A stretch of DNA of 64,000 nt from JBEISR01 sp044371425 (GTDB lineage Bacteria > Planctomycetota > Planctomycetia > Pirellulales > Pirellulaceae). Both the position numbers and the translations under genes were made by a program. Under the pieces are notes generated by a model. That model did not search any database. It was not told the DNA's origin and worked only from the letters and a program-made list of their open reading frames with translations. The DNA lies in NCBI GenBank assembly GCA_044371425.1, contig JBILTR010000016.1, positions 62,001 to 126,000 of the forward strand, read 5' to 3'. Of this stretch, positions 16,869-26,052 are shown one piece after another. Positions within the stretch are counted from its first letter, which is position 1, and each line of letters opens with the position of its first letter.

Positions 16869-18032
16869 ATGATGCAAGGTGCCTTGACGAGACGGAGTGT
16901 CTTGCGGTGGGGCTGTTTTTGGGGGGGCGTCGCTGCGACCCCCATTGGGTTGCGAGGGGAACAGCCCCGGCCTGCCGGTGGATTCATCTACGAGACCGCA
17001 AGCTTTCCCGAATGCCATGCATCGACGCTGGTGGAAACTTCCGACGGCGTTGCTTCCGCGTGGTTTGGAGGGACGGAGGAAGGACATCCCGATGTTGGGA
17101 TTTGGTGGAGCCGCTGGACGAAAGAGGGTGGATGGGAGTCCCCGGTTCTGGTGGCAGAGGGAGTGCAGTCGATTGGGGCAGATGGGAAGGAACTGCGTTT
17201 CCCTTGTTGGAATCCTGTTTTGGTGCCGACGCCATCCGACGGGCTTTTTCTCTTCTACAAGGTGGGCCCCAGCCCCGATCGCTGGTGGGGCATGGTGACG
17301 CGATCTTCCGACGAGGGAAAGTCGTGGGGCCCTGCGATGCGGCTTCCGGAGGGAATTCTGGGGCCAGTTCGCAACAAAGCGGCAATCTGCGCCGATGGCA
17401 CCTACCTCTTCCCAACCAGCACCGAAGCGGGCGGGCCGTGGCGAGTTTACTTTGAAAGAGCGAAGGCACCTTTCGAGCATTTCCGAAAGGGCACGGCATG
17501 GGAGAGAACGGAACTGCTTTCTACTGCCGATGGTCTAGGGGGAATCCAGCCCACGCTGCTCAGGCATCCCGATCGGACTTGGCAAGCCCTCTGCCGCTGC
17601 GACTCCAAAGGGAAGAGGATCCTTCAGACCTTTTCTCAGGACGACGGGCGCAGCTGGAGTCCATTGGAACCGATCGATCTGCCTAATCCGAATTCGGGTA
17701 TCGATGCGGTTGCCCTTCAGGATGGGCGATTTTTGTTGGTTTACAATCACACCCAACGGGGCGCGATTTTTCCAGCTGGACGCCAGGCGATTCACCTAGC
17801 GATCAGTCGCGATGGGAAAAACTGGGAGGCCTGTGGGATTCTGGAGCAACGGGAGCGGGGTGAATTCTCCTATCCTGCAGTCATCCAGCGGCAAGATGGG
17901 TCCGTCCACATCACCTACACGTGGCTCCGAAAGAAAATCGCTCACCGAATCCTCGATCCAATGCAACTGCTTTCCTATCCCATTCGGGACGGCCAGTGGC
18001 CGCAGGAAGCACCCGACTGGACGATCCTTTAG
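16869..18032 (+). CDS. Exo-alpha-sialidase-like (BNR-repeat) exported protein
   Basis: A 387-residue six-bladed-propeller-type protein of the sialidase/BNR superfamily. It has a Tat-like signal (TRRSVLRWGCFWGGVAA). Three Asp-box-like repeats are seen: SSDEGKSW near residue 145, SQDDGRSW near 255 and SRDGKNW near 315. The FYKVGPSP, GGIQPTLLRHPDRTW and SYPAVIQRQDGSVHITYTW segments are typical of bacterial exo-alpha-sialidase-annotated proteins. It may act on sialic acid or another acidic sugar; many planctomycete homologues have no proven substrate. It starts 276 bp after the divergent nusB start and lies 121 bp before a ThuA/PVC-cytochrome gene on the same strand. Confidence 0.82.
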   Translation: MMQGALTRRSVLRWGCFWGGVAATPIGLRGEQPRPAGGFIYETASFPECHASTLVETSDGVASAWFGGTEEGHPDVGIWWSRWTKEGGWESPVLVAEGVQSIGADGKELRFPCWNPVLVPTPSDGLFLFYKVGPSPDRWWGMVTRSSDEGKSWGPAMRLPEGILGPVRNKAAICADGTYLFPTSTEAGGPWRVYFERAKAPFEHFRKGTAWERTELLSTADGLGGIQPTLLRHPDRTWQALCRCDSKGKRILQTFSQDDGRSWSPLEPIDLPNPNSGIDAVALQDGRFLLVYNHTQRGAIFPAGRQAIHLAISRDGKNWEACGILEQRERGEFSYPAVIQRQDGSVHITYTWLRKKIAHRILDPMQLLSYPIRDGQWPQEAPDWTIL

Positions 18033-18153
18033 GAGATTGGGTTTCGTTGGGGCGTCGATTCCGAACCGGCTGGCAAGCGTCTTGGTTTCGAAAGTTCATC
18101 AAGCGGTCTTCGAGGTTTCATTCTTTCCATCGCGTCTTAGGAAGGTATCGCTC

Positions 18154-21100
18154 GTGAAGGGTACTCTGTTGGGTCGGACATTGGCCGTTTGGTTTTGCGG
18201 TGTTTGGCTTTGTCTGGGTGGGCAGTGGGGGGCGCCGCTGGCGGCACAGGAGAAGCCCAAGCAGAAGGCCCTGCTGATCGCCGGTGGCTGTTGCCATGAT
18301 TACCAAAATCAGGTGCGAATTCTCAGCGAGGGGATTCAAAAGCGATCGCAGGTGCGAGTCGATGTTCTATGGACGCAGGATGGCAGCACCAATCCGCCAT
18401 TACCGGTCTTCGATCGCACCGATTGGGCGGAAGGGTATGACATCGTGATCCACGATCACTGCGCCGCCGACAACAAAGATCTATCGGTGATGCAGCGTAT
18501 TTTGGACGTGCATCAAAAGCTACCTGCGGTGCATCTGCACTGTGCCATGCATGGCTTTCGGAACGGGACGGAGCTTTGGTTTCAGCACTTGGGTTTGGGA
18601 AGTAACAGTCACGGTCCTCAAGAGCCGATCGAGATCGAGTGGTTGAAGGCCGAGCATCCGATTTTGGAGGGCATGAAGGCTTGGAAGACGGGGCCGGAAG
18701 AGCTGTACAACAACTTGAAGAATTATGGGGCTATTCCGATAGCACGCGGGACTCAACGCTATCTTCGCGACGGCCGCGAGGTGGTCGATCAGCAGGTGGT
18801 GGCCTGGGTGACCGAGAGAGATTCGGTTCGAACTTTTTCGACCACCTTGGGGCACAATACCGACACGGTCGCCGATTCCAGGTATCTGGATTTGGTGACG
18901 CGTGGACTGCTTTGGGCCTGCGACAAGTTGGATGCCGAGCATTTGGAAGGATACCAAGGGGAGCATACGATCCGCTTGATGGCCGCCGATGGAGCGGCAG
19001 ATGCTGAGGAAGGTGGGCTGCCAAAGCCGCCCGAGGGGGCGACTATCGTGAAGACATCCGCCAGCACCGAGGAGTCCGGGAGGCACAATTATGCTTGGCG
19101 GGCGATCGATGGAGAGATGGACAGCCGCTGGTGCGCCTCCGATGGCCGTTATCCTCAGTGGTGGCAGATCGACTTCCCCGAGGAACGTTCGGTGGAGACG
19201 GTGGAGATTCACTGGGAGCACCCCGTCGCCTACCAGTTCGTTGTGGAGGTTTCGACCGATGGTGAGGCGTGGGAAACGATCCTCGATGCGTCGCAAAATG
19301 CAACGGACGAACCAGAGCCGCTGAAGGTCAGCAAAGTGCTCCCTGCCAAGAGTCTTCGCATCCGGGCGCTAGGAACCAAGAAGGGACAGTGGTGCAGCAT
19401 TCGAGAGGTGAAGTTAGGCGGTGAGGGGCTGGACAAACTGTTTCCAGAAATCGACCCGGCTCTGGCAGGAGTGGTCCCGGGACTTGGAGGAGATCGTTAC
19501 GCCAAGAGGGGAAACATCGAACCGAAGGTGGAGGCGTTGGGGGAGGCTGCCGAGCGATCGATATTGGAGGACTTCAAGGTACCGGAAGGATTTGAAGCGA
19601 CGATCTTCGCAGCGCCACCTGCGGTCAACTATCCGGTCTTTGTCGCAGCAGCACCCGATGGAACGCTCTATGTCAGCAGCGATGGCAACGGATCGCTGGG
19701 ACGAGATCCTGGTCGGGGGCGGGTGATACGCCTGCGCGATCTGGATGGGGATGGGCATGCCGATGAGTCGAAGGTTTTCTGCACCATCGACGCACCGCGT
19801 GGACTGGTCTGGGATCGGGATCGACTTTATCTGATGCATCCACCTCATTTGAGCGCCTTCATCGACCACAACGGAGATGGGCAGGCCGATGAGCAGAAGG
19901 TGCTGGTCCGAGATCTTGCGTTTGGTTATGACGATCGCCCTGCCGATCACACCACCAACGGTCTGTCTCTTGGGATGGACGGATGGCTGTACATTGCAGG
20001 AGGCGACTTTGGAGTGCTCAAGGCGACCGGCAGCGATGGCGCGACGTTGACACACCGAGGAGGTGGCGTGCTGCGTTGTCGCACAGATGGTTCCGGGCTA
20101 GAAGTTTATACAACCGGAACCCGCAATATCCTCGAAGTTGCTATCAGTCCCCAGATGGAACTGTTCGCTCGCGACAACACCAACGATGGTGGCGGGTGGA
20201 ATGTTCGCTTTCACCATTTTGTCGGTGGGGAAGACCGTGGCTACCCAAGGAGGTACGTCCACTTCCCGGAAGATTGTCTGCCGCCTTTGGCCGACTACGG
20301 CGGAGGTTCCGGTTGTGGTGCCGTGTACATCGATGAGCCAGGATGGGGGCAGTGGAACAAGGCTCCCTTGACGGCCGATTGGGGCACGGGGGCTCTGTTT
20401 CACCACCAGGTGGAACCGCATGGAGCGACGTATCGAGAAACCAGGGATCCTGTTCCCCTGGTGAAAATGACCAGGCCAACCGATGCGGACATCGATGCGT
20501 TCGGCAAGCTGTACTGCGCGAGTTGGCGAGGAGCCACTTTTTCGTGGGAAGGGCCGCGGGTTGGCTACATCGTTCAGATTCGACCGAAGGATGCCAGCAA
20601 CCAGCCGCTACTCGATTACCGCTCGGCGACAGTAGATCAGTTGCTGGAGGAGCTGGATGGGCCCAGCTATCGACGGCGGTTGGCGGCGATGCGAGAGCTC
20701 CAGTGGCGGGGTGAAGGCAAGGCGGGAGGATGGCTGACCAGGCAGTTGGCTCAGCGGACTCCCGAGCGGCAGGAGGCGTCGAAGATCCTGGAGATGCAAG
20801 GGGAGGAGTTGGCTGCTGCGATGCAATCTCAAGATCCAGTCCTTTCGCATCTGGCAAGGCAGCGAGCCATTCGACTGAAGGCCGACCGATTGTGCATCGA
20901 TGCGGCAAGGCGTTATCCCGAGCAGGCGCCAATCTACTGGAGGGCGTTGGGAGAGATTCACACGATGCCCGCAGTCGATGCTCTTTTGGAGCAGCTGAAT
21001 CAGAACCCAGCTCCGGAGGTTGTCGCCGCCCTTTGCCGACTCTATTTCCGTGAAGCTACTTGGAAGGGAGACTCTTGGGGGACCCGTCCCGACACGCGCG

Positions 21101-22341
21101 GGCCCTACTACGAACTGGAGGCATGGGAAGGGACGCTGCGCATCAGTGAGGCGCTGGAGTCATTCGCGGAGCAGTGCGACTTTGAACAAGCCGTTCACCT
21201 GCATCAAGTGGCTCGCAAACATCGAATCCCTCTGGAGGCTCCGCTGATCCGATTGCTGAACTTGGCGACGGAAGATCGAAGGTGCGCCGATCGCACCCTC
21301 GAGATTTTGGCAACAACCGAAGGGGTTCCCGAAAATGCGATGGAGTTTCTGGAACCGTTGACTCACCGAACGCAGCTGGGGATCGATTCGCGCCAGCATC
21401 TGGTTGCATCGCTAGGGAAGATTCCTGAAGCAGAGGCGATTCTTGGGGCGATCCGTGTGGTCGGCGAAACTTGGCTGGATGAGCGTTTCGAAGTGGGCGC
21501 CAAGGAACAGCTGGCGGAGGTCTTTCTAAAGTCTCCCAATCTGCCGTTTCAGGAGGAATGGCTGGAGGAACTTGCGGAAGAGCGAAGTGATCCTGCATGG
21601 CTTTCTGCAGCCACCTTGCTACAAATCGCGGGGAATGCAGACGCGCCCGAAGCATTCCGGCAGGGAGCACAGCGCTGGATCGATCAGCAATGGGCCGACG
21701 CAGAGGAGGGGAGGAGGGTGCTGCTGGAGGCGATTGCAGCGACGAAAAATCGATCGATGGCGCCGCGGGTGCTGGAAGCTCTTTCGGATCCTAACCGCGA
21801 TATCCAGTCATTGGCTCAGGCAGCAGCCGACCGGCTTGGGGTGCGACAGATTCCTGATGAGACGCCCAAAGCCAAAGAGATCGGGCTGGAGGAATTCGCC
21901 ACACGCGCGACCGGAATGCAAGGGGATGCGACTCTGGGGGAACTGGTCTTTATGAAATCCAATTGTGCTGCCTGCCACACCGTGGACACTCGACAGCAGC
22001 CCAAAGGTCCCTATCTTGGAAATATCGCGAAGACCTATCCTCGCGACGAACTGGCTCGCAATATCGCCTTCCCCAATCGGACCATCGCTCAGGGGTTCAA
22101 AACCGAGACGTTTTTGACTGATGACTCCCAGGTGCTGACTGGTTTTGTGGTCCGAGAGGCGGCCGATCAGGTGGCGATCCGAGACAGCCAGGGGAAGGAA
22201 CATCAACTGGAAGTGGCTTCGATTGTCGAGCGGAAGTCGCTGCCTGTGTCGTCGATGCCCGATGGCCTGCTGGAATCGATGAGCGTTCTGGAGTTTGCCA
22301 GTCTGCTCGATTACCTCCAGGCCTTGGCTCAGAAAAAGTAG
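18154..22341 (+). CDS. Exported ThuA - discoidin - PVC-type haem-binding CxxCH protein
   Basis: A 1395-residue multidomain exported protein. I choose the GTG at 18154 because it has AGGAAGG 8 bases upstream and is followed directly by a signal peptide (LAVWFCGVWLCLGGQW, cleavage near LAAQ). The frame is open back to 17812, but that part overlaps the sialidase gene. Domain order: a ThuA-like trehalose-utilisation domain (about 30-245: ALLIAGGCCHDY, HLHCAMHGF, TLGHNTD); an F5/8 type C discoidin-like domain (about 285-425: AIDGEMDSRWCASDG); a Pirellula/Verrucomicrobium dehydrogenase-type beta-propeller (about 455-830: FEATIFAAPP, DLDGDGHADE, NGLSLGMDGWLYI); HEAT-like repeats; and a C-terminal cytochrome c site C1271-A-A-C-H. 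Likely a periplasmic or outer-membrane sugar-oxidising or electron-transfer protein; the substrate is unknown. Confidence 0.87.
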   Translation: MKGTLLGRTLAVWFCGVWLCLGGQWGAPLAAQEKPKQKALLIAGGCCHDYQNQVRILSEGIQKRSQVRVDVLWTQDGSTNPPLPVFDRTDWAEGYDIVIHDHCAADNKDLSVMQRILDVHQKLPAVHLHCAMHGFRNGTELWFQHLGLGSNSHGPQEPIEIEWLKAEHPILEGMKAWKTGPEELYNNLKNYGAIPIARGTQRYLRDGREVVDQQVVAWVTERDSVRTFSTTLGHNTDTVADSRYLDLVTRGLLWACDKLDAEHLEGYQGEHTIRLMAADGAADAEEGGLPKPPEGATIVKTSASTEESGRHNYAWRAIDGEMDSRWCASDGRYPQWWQIDFPEERSVETVEIHWEHPVAYQFVVEVSTDGEAWETILDASQNATDEPEPLKVSKVLPAKSLRIRALGTKKGQWCSIREVKLGGEGLDKLFPEIDPALAGVVPGLGGDRYAKRGNIEPKVEALGEAAERSILEDFKVPEGFEATIFAAPPAVNYPVFVAAAPDGTLYVSSDGNGSLGRDPGRGRVIRLRDLDGDGHADESKVFCTIDAPRGLVWDRDRLYLMHPPHLSAFIDHNGDGQADEQKVLVRDLAFGYDDRPADHTTNGLSLGMDGWLYIAGGDFGVLKATGSDGATLTHRGGGVLRCRTDGSGLEVYTTGTRNILEVAISPQMELFARDNTNDGGGWNVRFHHFVGGEDRGYPRRYVHFPEDCLPPLADYGGGSGCGAVYIDEPGWGQWNKAPLTADWGTGALFHHQVEPHGATYRETRDPVPLVKMTRPTDADIDAFGKLYCASWRGATFSWEGPRVGYIVQIRPKDASNQPLLDYRSATVDQLLEELDGPSYRRRLAAMRELQWRGEGKAGGWLTRQLAQRTPERQEASKILEMQGEELAAAMQSQDPVLSHLARQRAIRLKADRLCIDAARRYPEQAPIYWRALGEIHTMPAVDALLEQLNQNPAPEVVAALCRLYFREATWKGDSWGTRPDTRGPYYELEAWEGTLRISEALESFAEQCDFEQAVHLHQVARKHRIPLEAPLIRLLNLATEDRRCADRTLEILATTEGVPENAMEFLEPLTHRTQLGIDSRQHLVASLGKIPEAEAILGAIRVVGETWLDERFEVGAKEQLAEVFLKSPNLPFQEEWLEELAEERSDPAWLSAATLLQIAGNADAPEAFRQGAQRWIDQQWADAEEGRRVLLEAIAATKNRSMAPRVLEALSDPNRDIQSLAQAAADRLGVRQIPDETPKAKEIGLEEFATRATGMQGDATLGELVFMKSNCAACHTVDTRQQPKGPYLGNIAKTYPRDELARNIAFPNRTIAQGFKTETFLTDDSQVLTGFVVREAADQVAIRDSQGKEHQLEVASIVERKSLPVSSMPDGLLESMSVLEFASLLDYLQALAQKK

Positions 22342-22420
22342 CTCGCTATGAGAAGGATCTGGCCGTGTCGCCGACAGGGTGGCCGGAAGCTTGCGGAGAT
22401 AGAGGAGGGAGCGGATTGCC

Positions 22421-22675
22421 ATGGGAGATAGGGAAGCACAGGAAATCTATTGCCCAACCTGCCAAAAGTTGTTTCTGGCCGATGGGAAGTCGCCTGCCAT
22501 GCCGTTTTGCAGTCCGCGCTGCAAATGGATTGATTTGAATCGATGGTTGACGGAAGACATTGGATTGCCGCACGCGCGCGATCCCGAGGAAGAGGCAGAT
22601 CGCGAAGAGGTCGAAACACAGGCCAGGCGGGAATGGATTTTCGAGGAAGAGGAAGAGCAAGAGGAATCGCGATGA
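22421..22675 (+). CDS. yacG: DNA gyrase inhibitor YacG family zinc-ribbon protein
   Basis: An 84-residue protein with the YacG zinc site: Cys11-x2-Cys14 (YCPTCQK) and Cys30-x3-Cys34 (FCSPRCKWIDLNRWL), then an acidic Glu-rich tail. YacG binds GyrB and inhibits gyrase in E. coli (family knowledge). Its stop overlaps the start of the following membrane-protein gene by 4 bases (ATGA), so the two are translationally coupled. It follows the PVC-cytochrome gene by about 80 bp. Confidence 0.92.
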   Translation: MGDREAQEIYCPTCQKLFLADGKSPAMPFCSPRCKWIDLNRWLTEDIGLPHARDPEEEADREEVETQARREWIFEEEEEQEESR

Positions 22676-23865
22676 CGGAACCAACGTCTAGGGATTGGGC
22701 AGAGATTCCCAGGGTGCAGATGGACTGGTATCGGTCCATACCCCCTTGGAGATTGATGTCGCGGGCGATCACCATCGCCTGGCGCAGCAGTCATCTGGTG
22801 TTGGCCTTGTTGGGAATCGCAGCCACTCTTTTCGGAAGTTGGTTTGCAACGATTCTCTTTGAGACGCCGGGAGGGGTAGCGATGCAGCCATCCTGGACGC
22901 CGAGAGGTGGAAGTCTCATCGAGGGAATACGTCAGGGAGGGCTCGCCGAAGGGGCGTTGGCGTCAGCCAAACTGCTGCGTGAACCGTGGGATTGGTTTGT
23001 GGCGACAACATTGTCTCCGGCCGGAGCGGTGGGCTGGAATGGACTGGCACAGAAGGTCTTTGTCGTCGGTTGGAACATGATCGTCTGGTCGCTGATCGGT
23101 GGTTTGCTGCTGCGTCGTTCGCTGGTGGAATTGGGAACGCAAAGCACGATGGGTTGGAGCGACTGCGCTCGGACCGTCGGAAATCGCCTGGCGAGTTTGT
23201 TCTGGTCGATCCTTCTCCCCTGGTCGATGGTTCTAGCGATCGCTCTGCCGATCATGGTGATTTGTGGTTTGGCACGCTTGGGCAGTGTCGGAAACTGGAT
23301 CGCCACTGTGCTGCTGGGATTGATGTTGATCCTTCTGCTGCAGGCGGGATGGGCCATGCTCCATGGCATTCTTGGCTTTCCACTTGCGATGGCTGGAGTG
23401 CTGGCCGAGCGGAAGGGGGATGCCTTTGAAGGCTACTCGCGCTCGTCGGCTTATCTTTTTCAGAAGCCGTTCACCTTGGCCGTGACGTTGCTGCTGGGCG
23501 CCGTCGCTGGGGTCGTCGGAGCGTTGATGACGACGCTAGCCGGTTGGCTTGCCAGTCGCTTGATGGCGACTTTGCTACGTCACCTTGGGCCGGCCAGCGA
23601 TCCGGGAATGCCTCTGAATCTGCTGACCCATTGGATTGATGCTTGGCCCTTCTGGTTTGGGTTGGCCTTCGCCTTCAGCTTCTTCTGGACCTCGGCTGCG
23701 GCGCTCTACTTGATCTTGCGGAAAGAAATCGACAGCACGGAATACGAGGAGATCGATCTGGATCCGCCTTTTCAGGAAAATCTAGGTGAGTCAACAGAAT
23801 TGGAACCAGGTGAGAGGAAGCCGAGCGAGGTGTCGCAGGAGCCGGAGCGAGCTGGCGGGGAGTGA
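22672..23865 (+). CDS. Multi-pass membrane protein of unknown function
   Basis: A 397-residue integral membrane protein. The ATG at 22672 overlaps the yacG stop; the open frame begins earlier but would run over yacG. I count about six hydrophobic helices: near residues 38-60 (LVLALLGIAATLFGSWFATI), 130-150 (WNMIVWSLIGGLLL), 170-200 (SILLPWSMVLAIALPIMVIC), 205-240 (IATVLLGLMLILLLQAGWAM), 262-295 and 328-350 (WFGLAFAFSFFWTSAAALYL). The tail is acidic and charged (EYEEIDLDPP, then many Glu). I recognise no catalytic motif. Coupling to yacG is conspicuous but gives no clear function. Confidence 0.8.
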   Translation: MTEPTSRDWAEIPRVQMDWYRSIPPWRLMSRAITIAWRSSHLVLALLGIAATLFGSWFATILFETPGGVAMQPSWTPRGGSLIEGIRQGGLAEGALASAKLLREPWDWFVATTLSPAGAVGWNGLAQKVFVVGWNMIVWSLIGGLLLRRSLVELGTQSTMGWSDCARTVGNRLASLFWSILLPWSMVLAIALPIMVICGLARLGSVGNWIATVLLGLMLILLLQAGWAMLHGILGFPLAMAGVLAERKGDAFEGYSRSSAYLFQKPFTLAVTLLLGAVAGVVGALMTTLAGWLASRLMATLLRHLGPASDPGMPLNLLTHWIDAWPFWFGLAFAFSFFWTSAAALYLILRKEIDSTEYEEIDLDPPFQENLGESTELEPGERKPSEVSQEPERAGGE

Positions 23866-24033
23866 CGGCCAGCCGATGGCCGGACGATTTTCCGGCGAGG
23901 CGATCGAATGCATTCCGAAGGGTGGAAGATCGATGGTGAAGGTGATGGTGAGATCTCAGATCCATAGATCGGCAGAGTATCAGTCCATCGTTGCCTTGGC
24001 GTGATGATGTTTTTTCAATGAATAGTCAGGTGC

Positions 24034-24735
24034 ATGATCAGCGAAGATATTGAAATTGGTTTCAAGCAGCCCATAGCCGATTTGGGACTGACCGGAATCA
24101 CTCCGAAGCAGTTGAAGTTGCTGGCCAAGTACTGCCAGTTGCTTTGGGAGTGGAATGAAAAAGTCAACCTGACGCGGCATAGTACGCCAGAGCTTTTCGT
24201 GAAGCGAGATCTGCTCGATTCCTGGCATACAGCGCAGTTGCTGAAACCCAACGAGGAAGTGTTGGACATGGGGACCGGTGGAGGGGTCCCTGGTGTTCTC
24301 GTAGCGATCCTAAGGCCCGATGTCGAAGTCAGTCTTTGCGACAGCGTCGGCAAGAAAGCCAGGATCGTCGACGAAATCGTAAGGAAGCTGGATCTTTCGG
24401 TGCCGGTTTATGGGCAGGGTGTCCAGAAGGTCCTAGAGGATTTCACCTTTGATACGGTGATTGCTCGAGCGGTTGGGCCACTGCCAAGGTTGTGCACCTG
24501 GGTGCAGAACGACTGGCATAAGATCGGACGGCTGCTGGCGATCAAGGGGCCACAGTGGATTGCCGAGCGGGGGGAGGCGAGGCATCGCGGTTTGCTGAAA
24601 GGGATTGAACTGCGAAAAGTCGATGCCTACCCCATGCCCGATACCCACTCCCAGTCAGTTATTTTGCAGCTGCGCCGTCCAAGACCAGGGGAAGCGATGG
24701 TGGCGGAAGGTGGAGAAGGCGACGAGGCCGAATGA
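24034..24735 (+). CDS. rsmG: 16S rRNA (guanine-N7)-methyltransferase RsmG
   Basis: A 233-residue RsmG (GidB). It shows LLWEWNEKVNLTRH, the SAM-binding loop LDMGTGGGVPGVLVAIL, CDSVGKKARIVDEI and FDTVIARAVGPLPRL. The enzyme methylates G527 of 16S rRNA using S-adenosylmethionine. The length is slightly above the usual size because of a Glu/Gly-rich tail. It lies 169 bp after the membrane-protein gene and 111 bp before tRNA-Lys; no gidA or parAB is adjacent, unlike in many bacteria. Confidence 0.95.
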   Translation: MISEDIEIGFKQPIADLGLTGITPKQLKLLAKYCQLLWEWNEKVNLTRHSTPELFVKRDLLDSWHTAQLLKPNEEVLDMGTGGGVPGVLVAILRPDVEVSLCDSVGKKARIVDEIVRKLDLSVPVYGQGVQKVLEDFTFDTVIARAVGPLPRLCTWVQNDWHKIGRLLAIKGPQWIAERGEARHRGLLKGIELRKVDAYPMPDTHSQSVILQLRRPRPGEAMVAEGGEGDEAE

Positions 24736-24846
24736 GCGGTTTTTGGGGGTTGAAGTGGAACTGCGAACGAAGGGGCGAAGCCTGGAGCGAAAAAAGGAAC
24801 TAGCCCCTAGAAATTGTCGCGCCCATCAGCTACATTATCGCATCCT

Positions 24847-24919
<73 letters not shown>

Positions 24920-24930
24920 CTCCGCATGCA

Positions 24931-24981
24931 ATCCCTGGATAGTCGGTGCAAGAGAGCACCGTCTGGCCAGGGATTTTTTTT
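24931..24981 (+). terminator. Rho-independent terminator of tRNA-Lys
   Basis: The outer stem ATCCCTGG (24931-24938) pairs with CCAGGGAT (24967-24974). An inner stem CGGTGC/GCACCG (24944-24949 and 24956-24961) stacks on it, and a run of eight T follows (24974-24981). Confidence 0.9.
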
Positions 24982-25016
24982 GCTTCCGCCGTCCTTCGAA
25001 AGCAACTTGACTCGCT

Positions 25017-25853
25017 TCACACCAACTCGCTATCCGGCTGGTTTGATCGCCGTCGATTGCCTATTCGGAGATAGATCATCGCGGCGGCGATGAGCGCAAG
25101 GCTGCTTGGTTCCGGAATGCTGCTGATGCCTGTCTGCAGGCTGACCTTGCCGAGGATCGAAGAGCCACCAGCGCTGGATGTGTTGTCGCCAAAGAAAAGA
25201 AAGTTGGGGAGGCTGTAGGGAGTCCCAAAGCTGGAGTAGTCCTTCACATCCCCTTCCAGAACCGTCACCCCGTCGGCGGCCAGTGCGTAGCGATCTCCAA
25301 GTATCTGAAGTCGGTAGTCACGGGCGATCCGTGTGTCGATGGTGACCCCTTCACCATGTTGGAACAAAGGGCTTTGCGTTTGAGCCCATATCTCATTCTC
25401 CCAAAAACCCAGCTCAACCCCCTTTCGGTCTTCGCCAAGCATCAGGACGCTCCAGCCAGCACGGTGGATCGATCCATGCTGCTCGGACAGAATCTGAGTC
25501 CGAAACGTCAGCTGAAAACCTTGGGAGCGGACAAGCTCAGGGAAATTCGGGTTTTTCAATTGAGAGAGAAAATTATGGTTGCTGTAGCCTGCGCTGACCG
25601 GCAGATCGGTGACCAGTCGCACACCACCGGAAACCGCGGTTTGCGAAACGGTTCCCCCCGTGATCAGGCGATCGTCCGCATAGCTTAGCCACGGTTGAAG
25701 CGATGGCAGTCCATTGCCGGAATAGAGTTCGATGATCTCGCCCTGCGATTGGGGAAGGAGTGACGGCAACAGCACCAGGCTCAGGAGAACACCGAGGCAT
25801 TTGCTGAGTTTGGGAGAGCAACCAAGTGGCATCGTCATATCCATTTTCGACAT
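25017..25853 (-). CDS. PEP-CTERM sorting domain protein
   Basis: A 278-residue exported protein with an N-terminal signal (CLGVLLSLVLLPSLLP, cleavage near QSQG) and a C-terminal IPEPSS motif, a hydrophobic stretch LALIAAAMIYL and a basic tail GNRRRSN. This is a PEP-CTERM exosortase substrate. The middle looks beta-rich, possibly lectin-like jelly-roll (GYSNHNFLSQLKNPNFPEL, GWSVLMLGEDRKGVELGFW, RDYRLQILGDRYALAADG). The gene is divergent from ispG with a 199-bp gap. It is similar in layout, but not obviously in sequence, to the PEP-CTERM gene at 6.1 kb. Confidence 0.85.
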   Translation of the reverse strand: MSKMDMTMPLGCSPKLSKCLGVLLSLVLLPSLLPQSQGEIIELYSGNGLPSLQPWLSYADDRLITGGTVSQTAVSGGVRLVTDLPVSAGYSNHNFLSQLKNPNFPELVRSQGFQLTFRTQILSEQHGSIHRAGWSVLMLGEDRKGVELGFWENEIWAQTQSPLFQHGEGVTIDTRIARDYRLQILGDRYALAADGVTVLEGDVKDYSSFGTPYSLPNFLFFGDNTSSAGGSSILGKVSLQTGISSIPEPSSLALIAAAMIYLRIGNRRRSNQPDSELV

Positions 25854-26052
25854 CCCAAGACGAGGTTCCAGGAAGACTCTTCAAGAATAACTGGTCTGGA
25901 GGAAAAGGGAACTTCGCCGCTGCGGATTGCCGTTGGGGGAGTTCACCGAGTCGTTACAATACGGAGCTAATGGGGCGGTGTGGTTTTCGCCGCTGAGTTT
26001 TCCCAGTCGAAAGCCCTTGAGTTCCTTTCTTTTCAGCTTGCGGGATAGGTCG

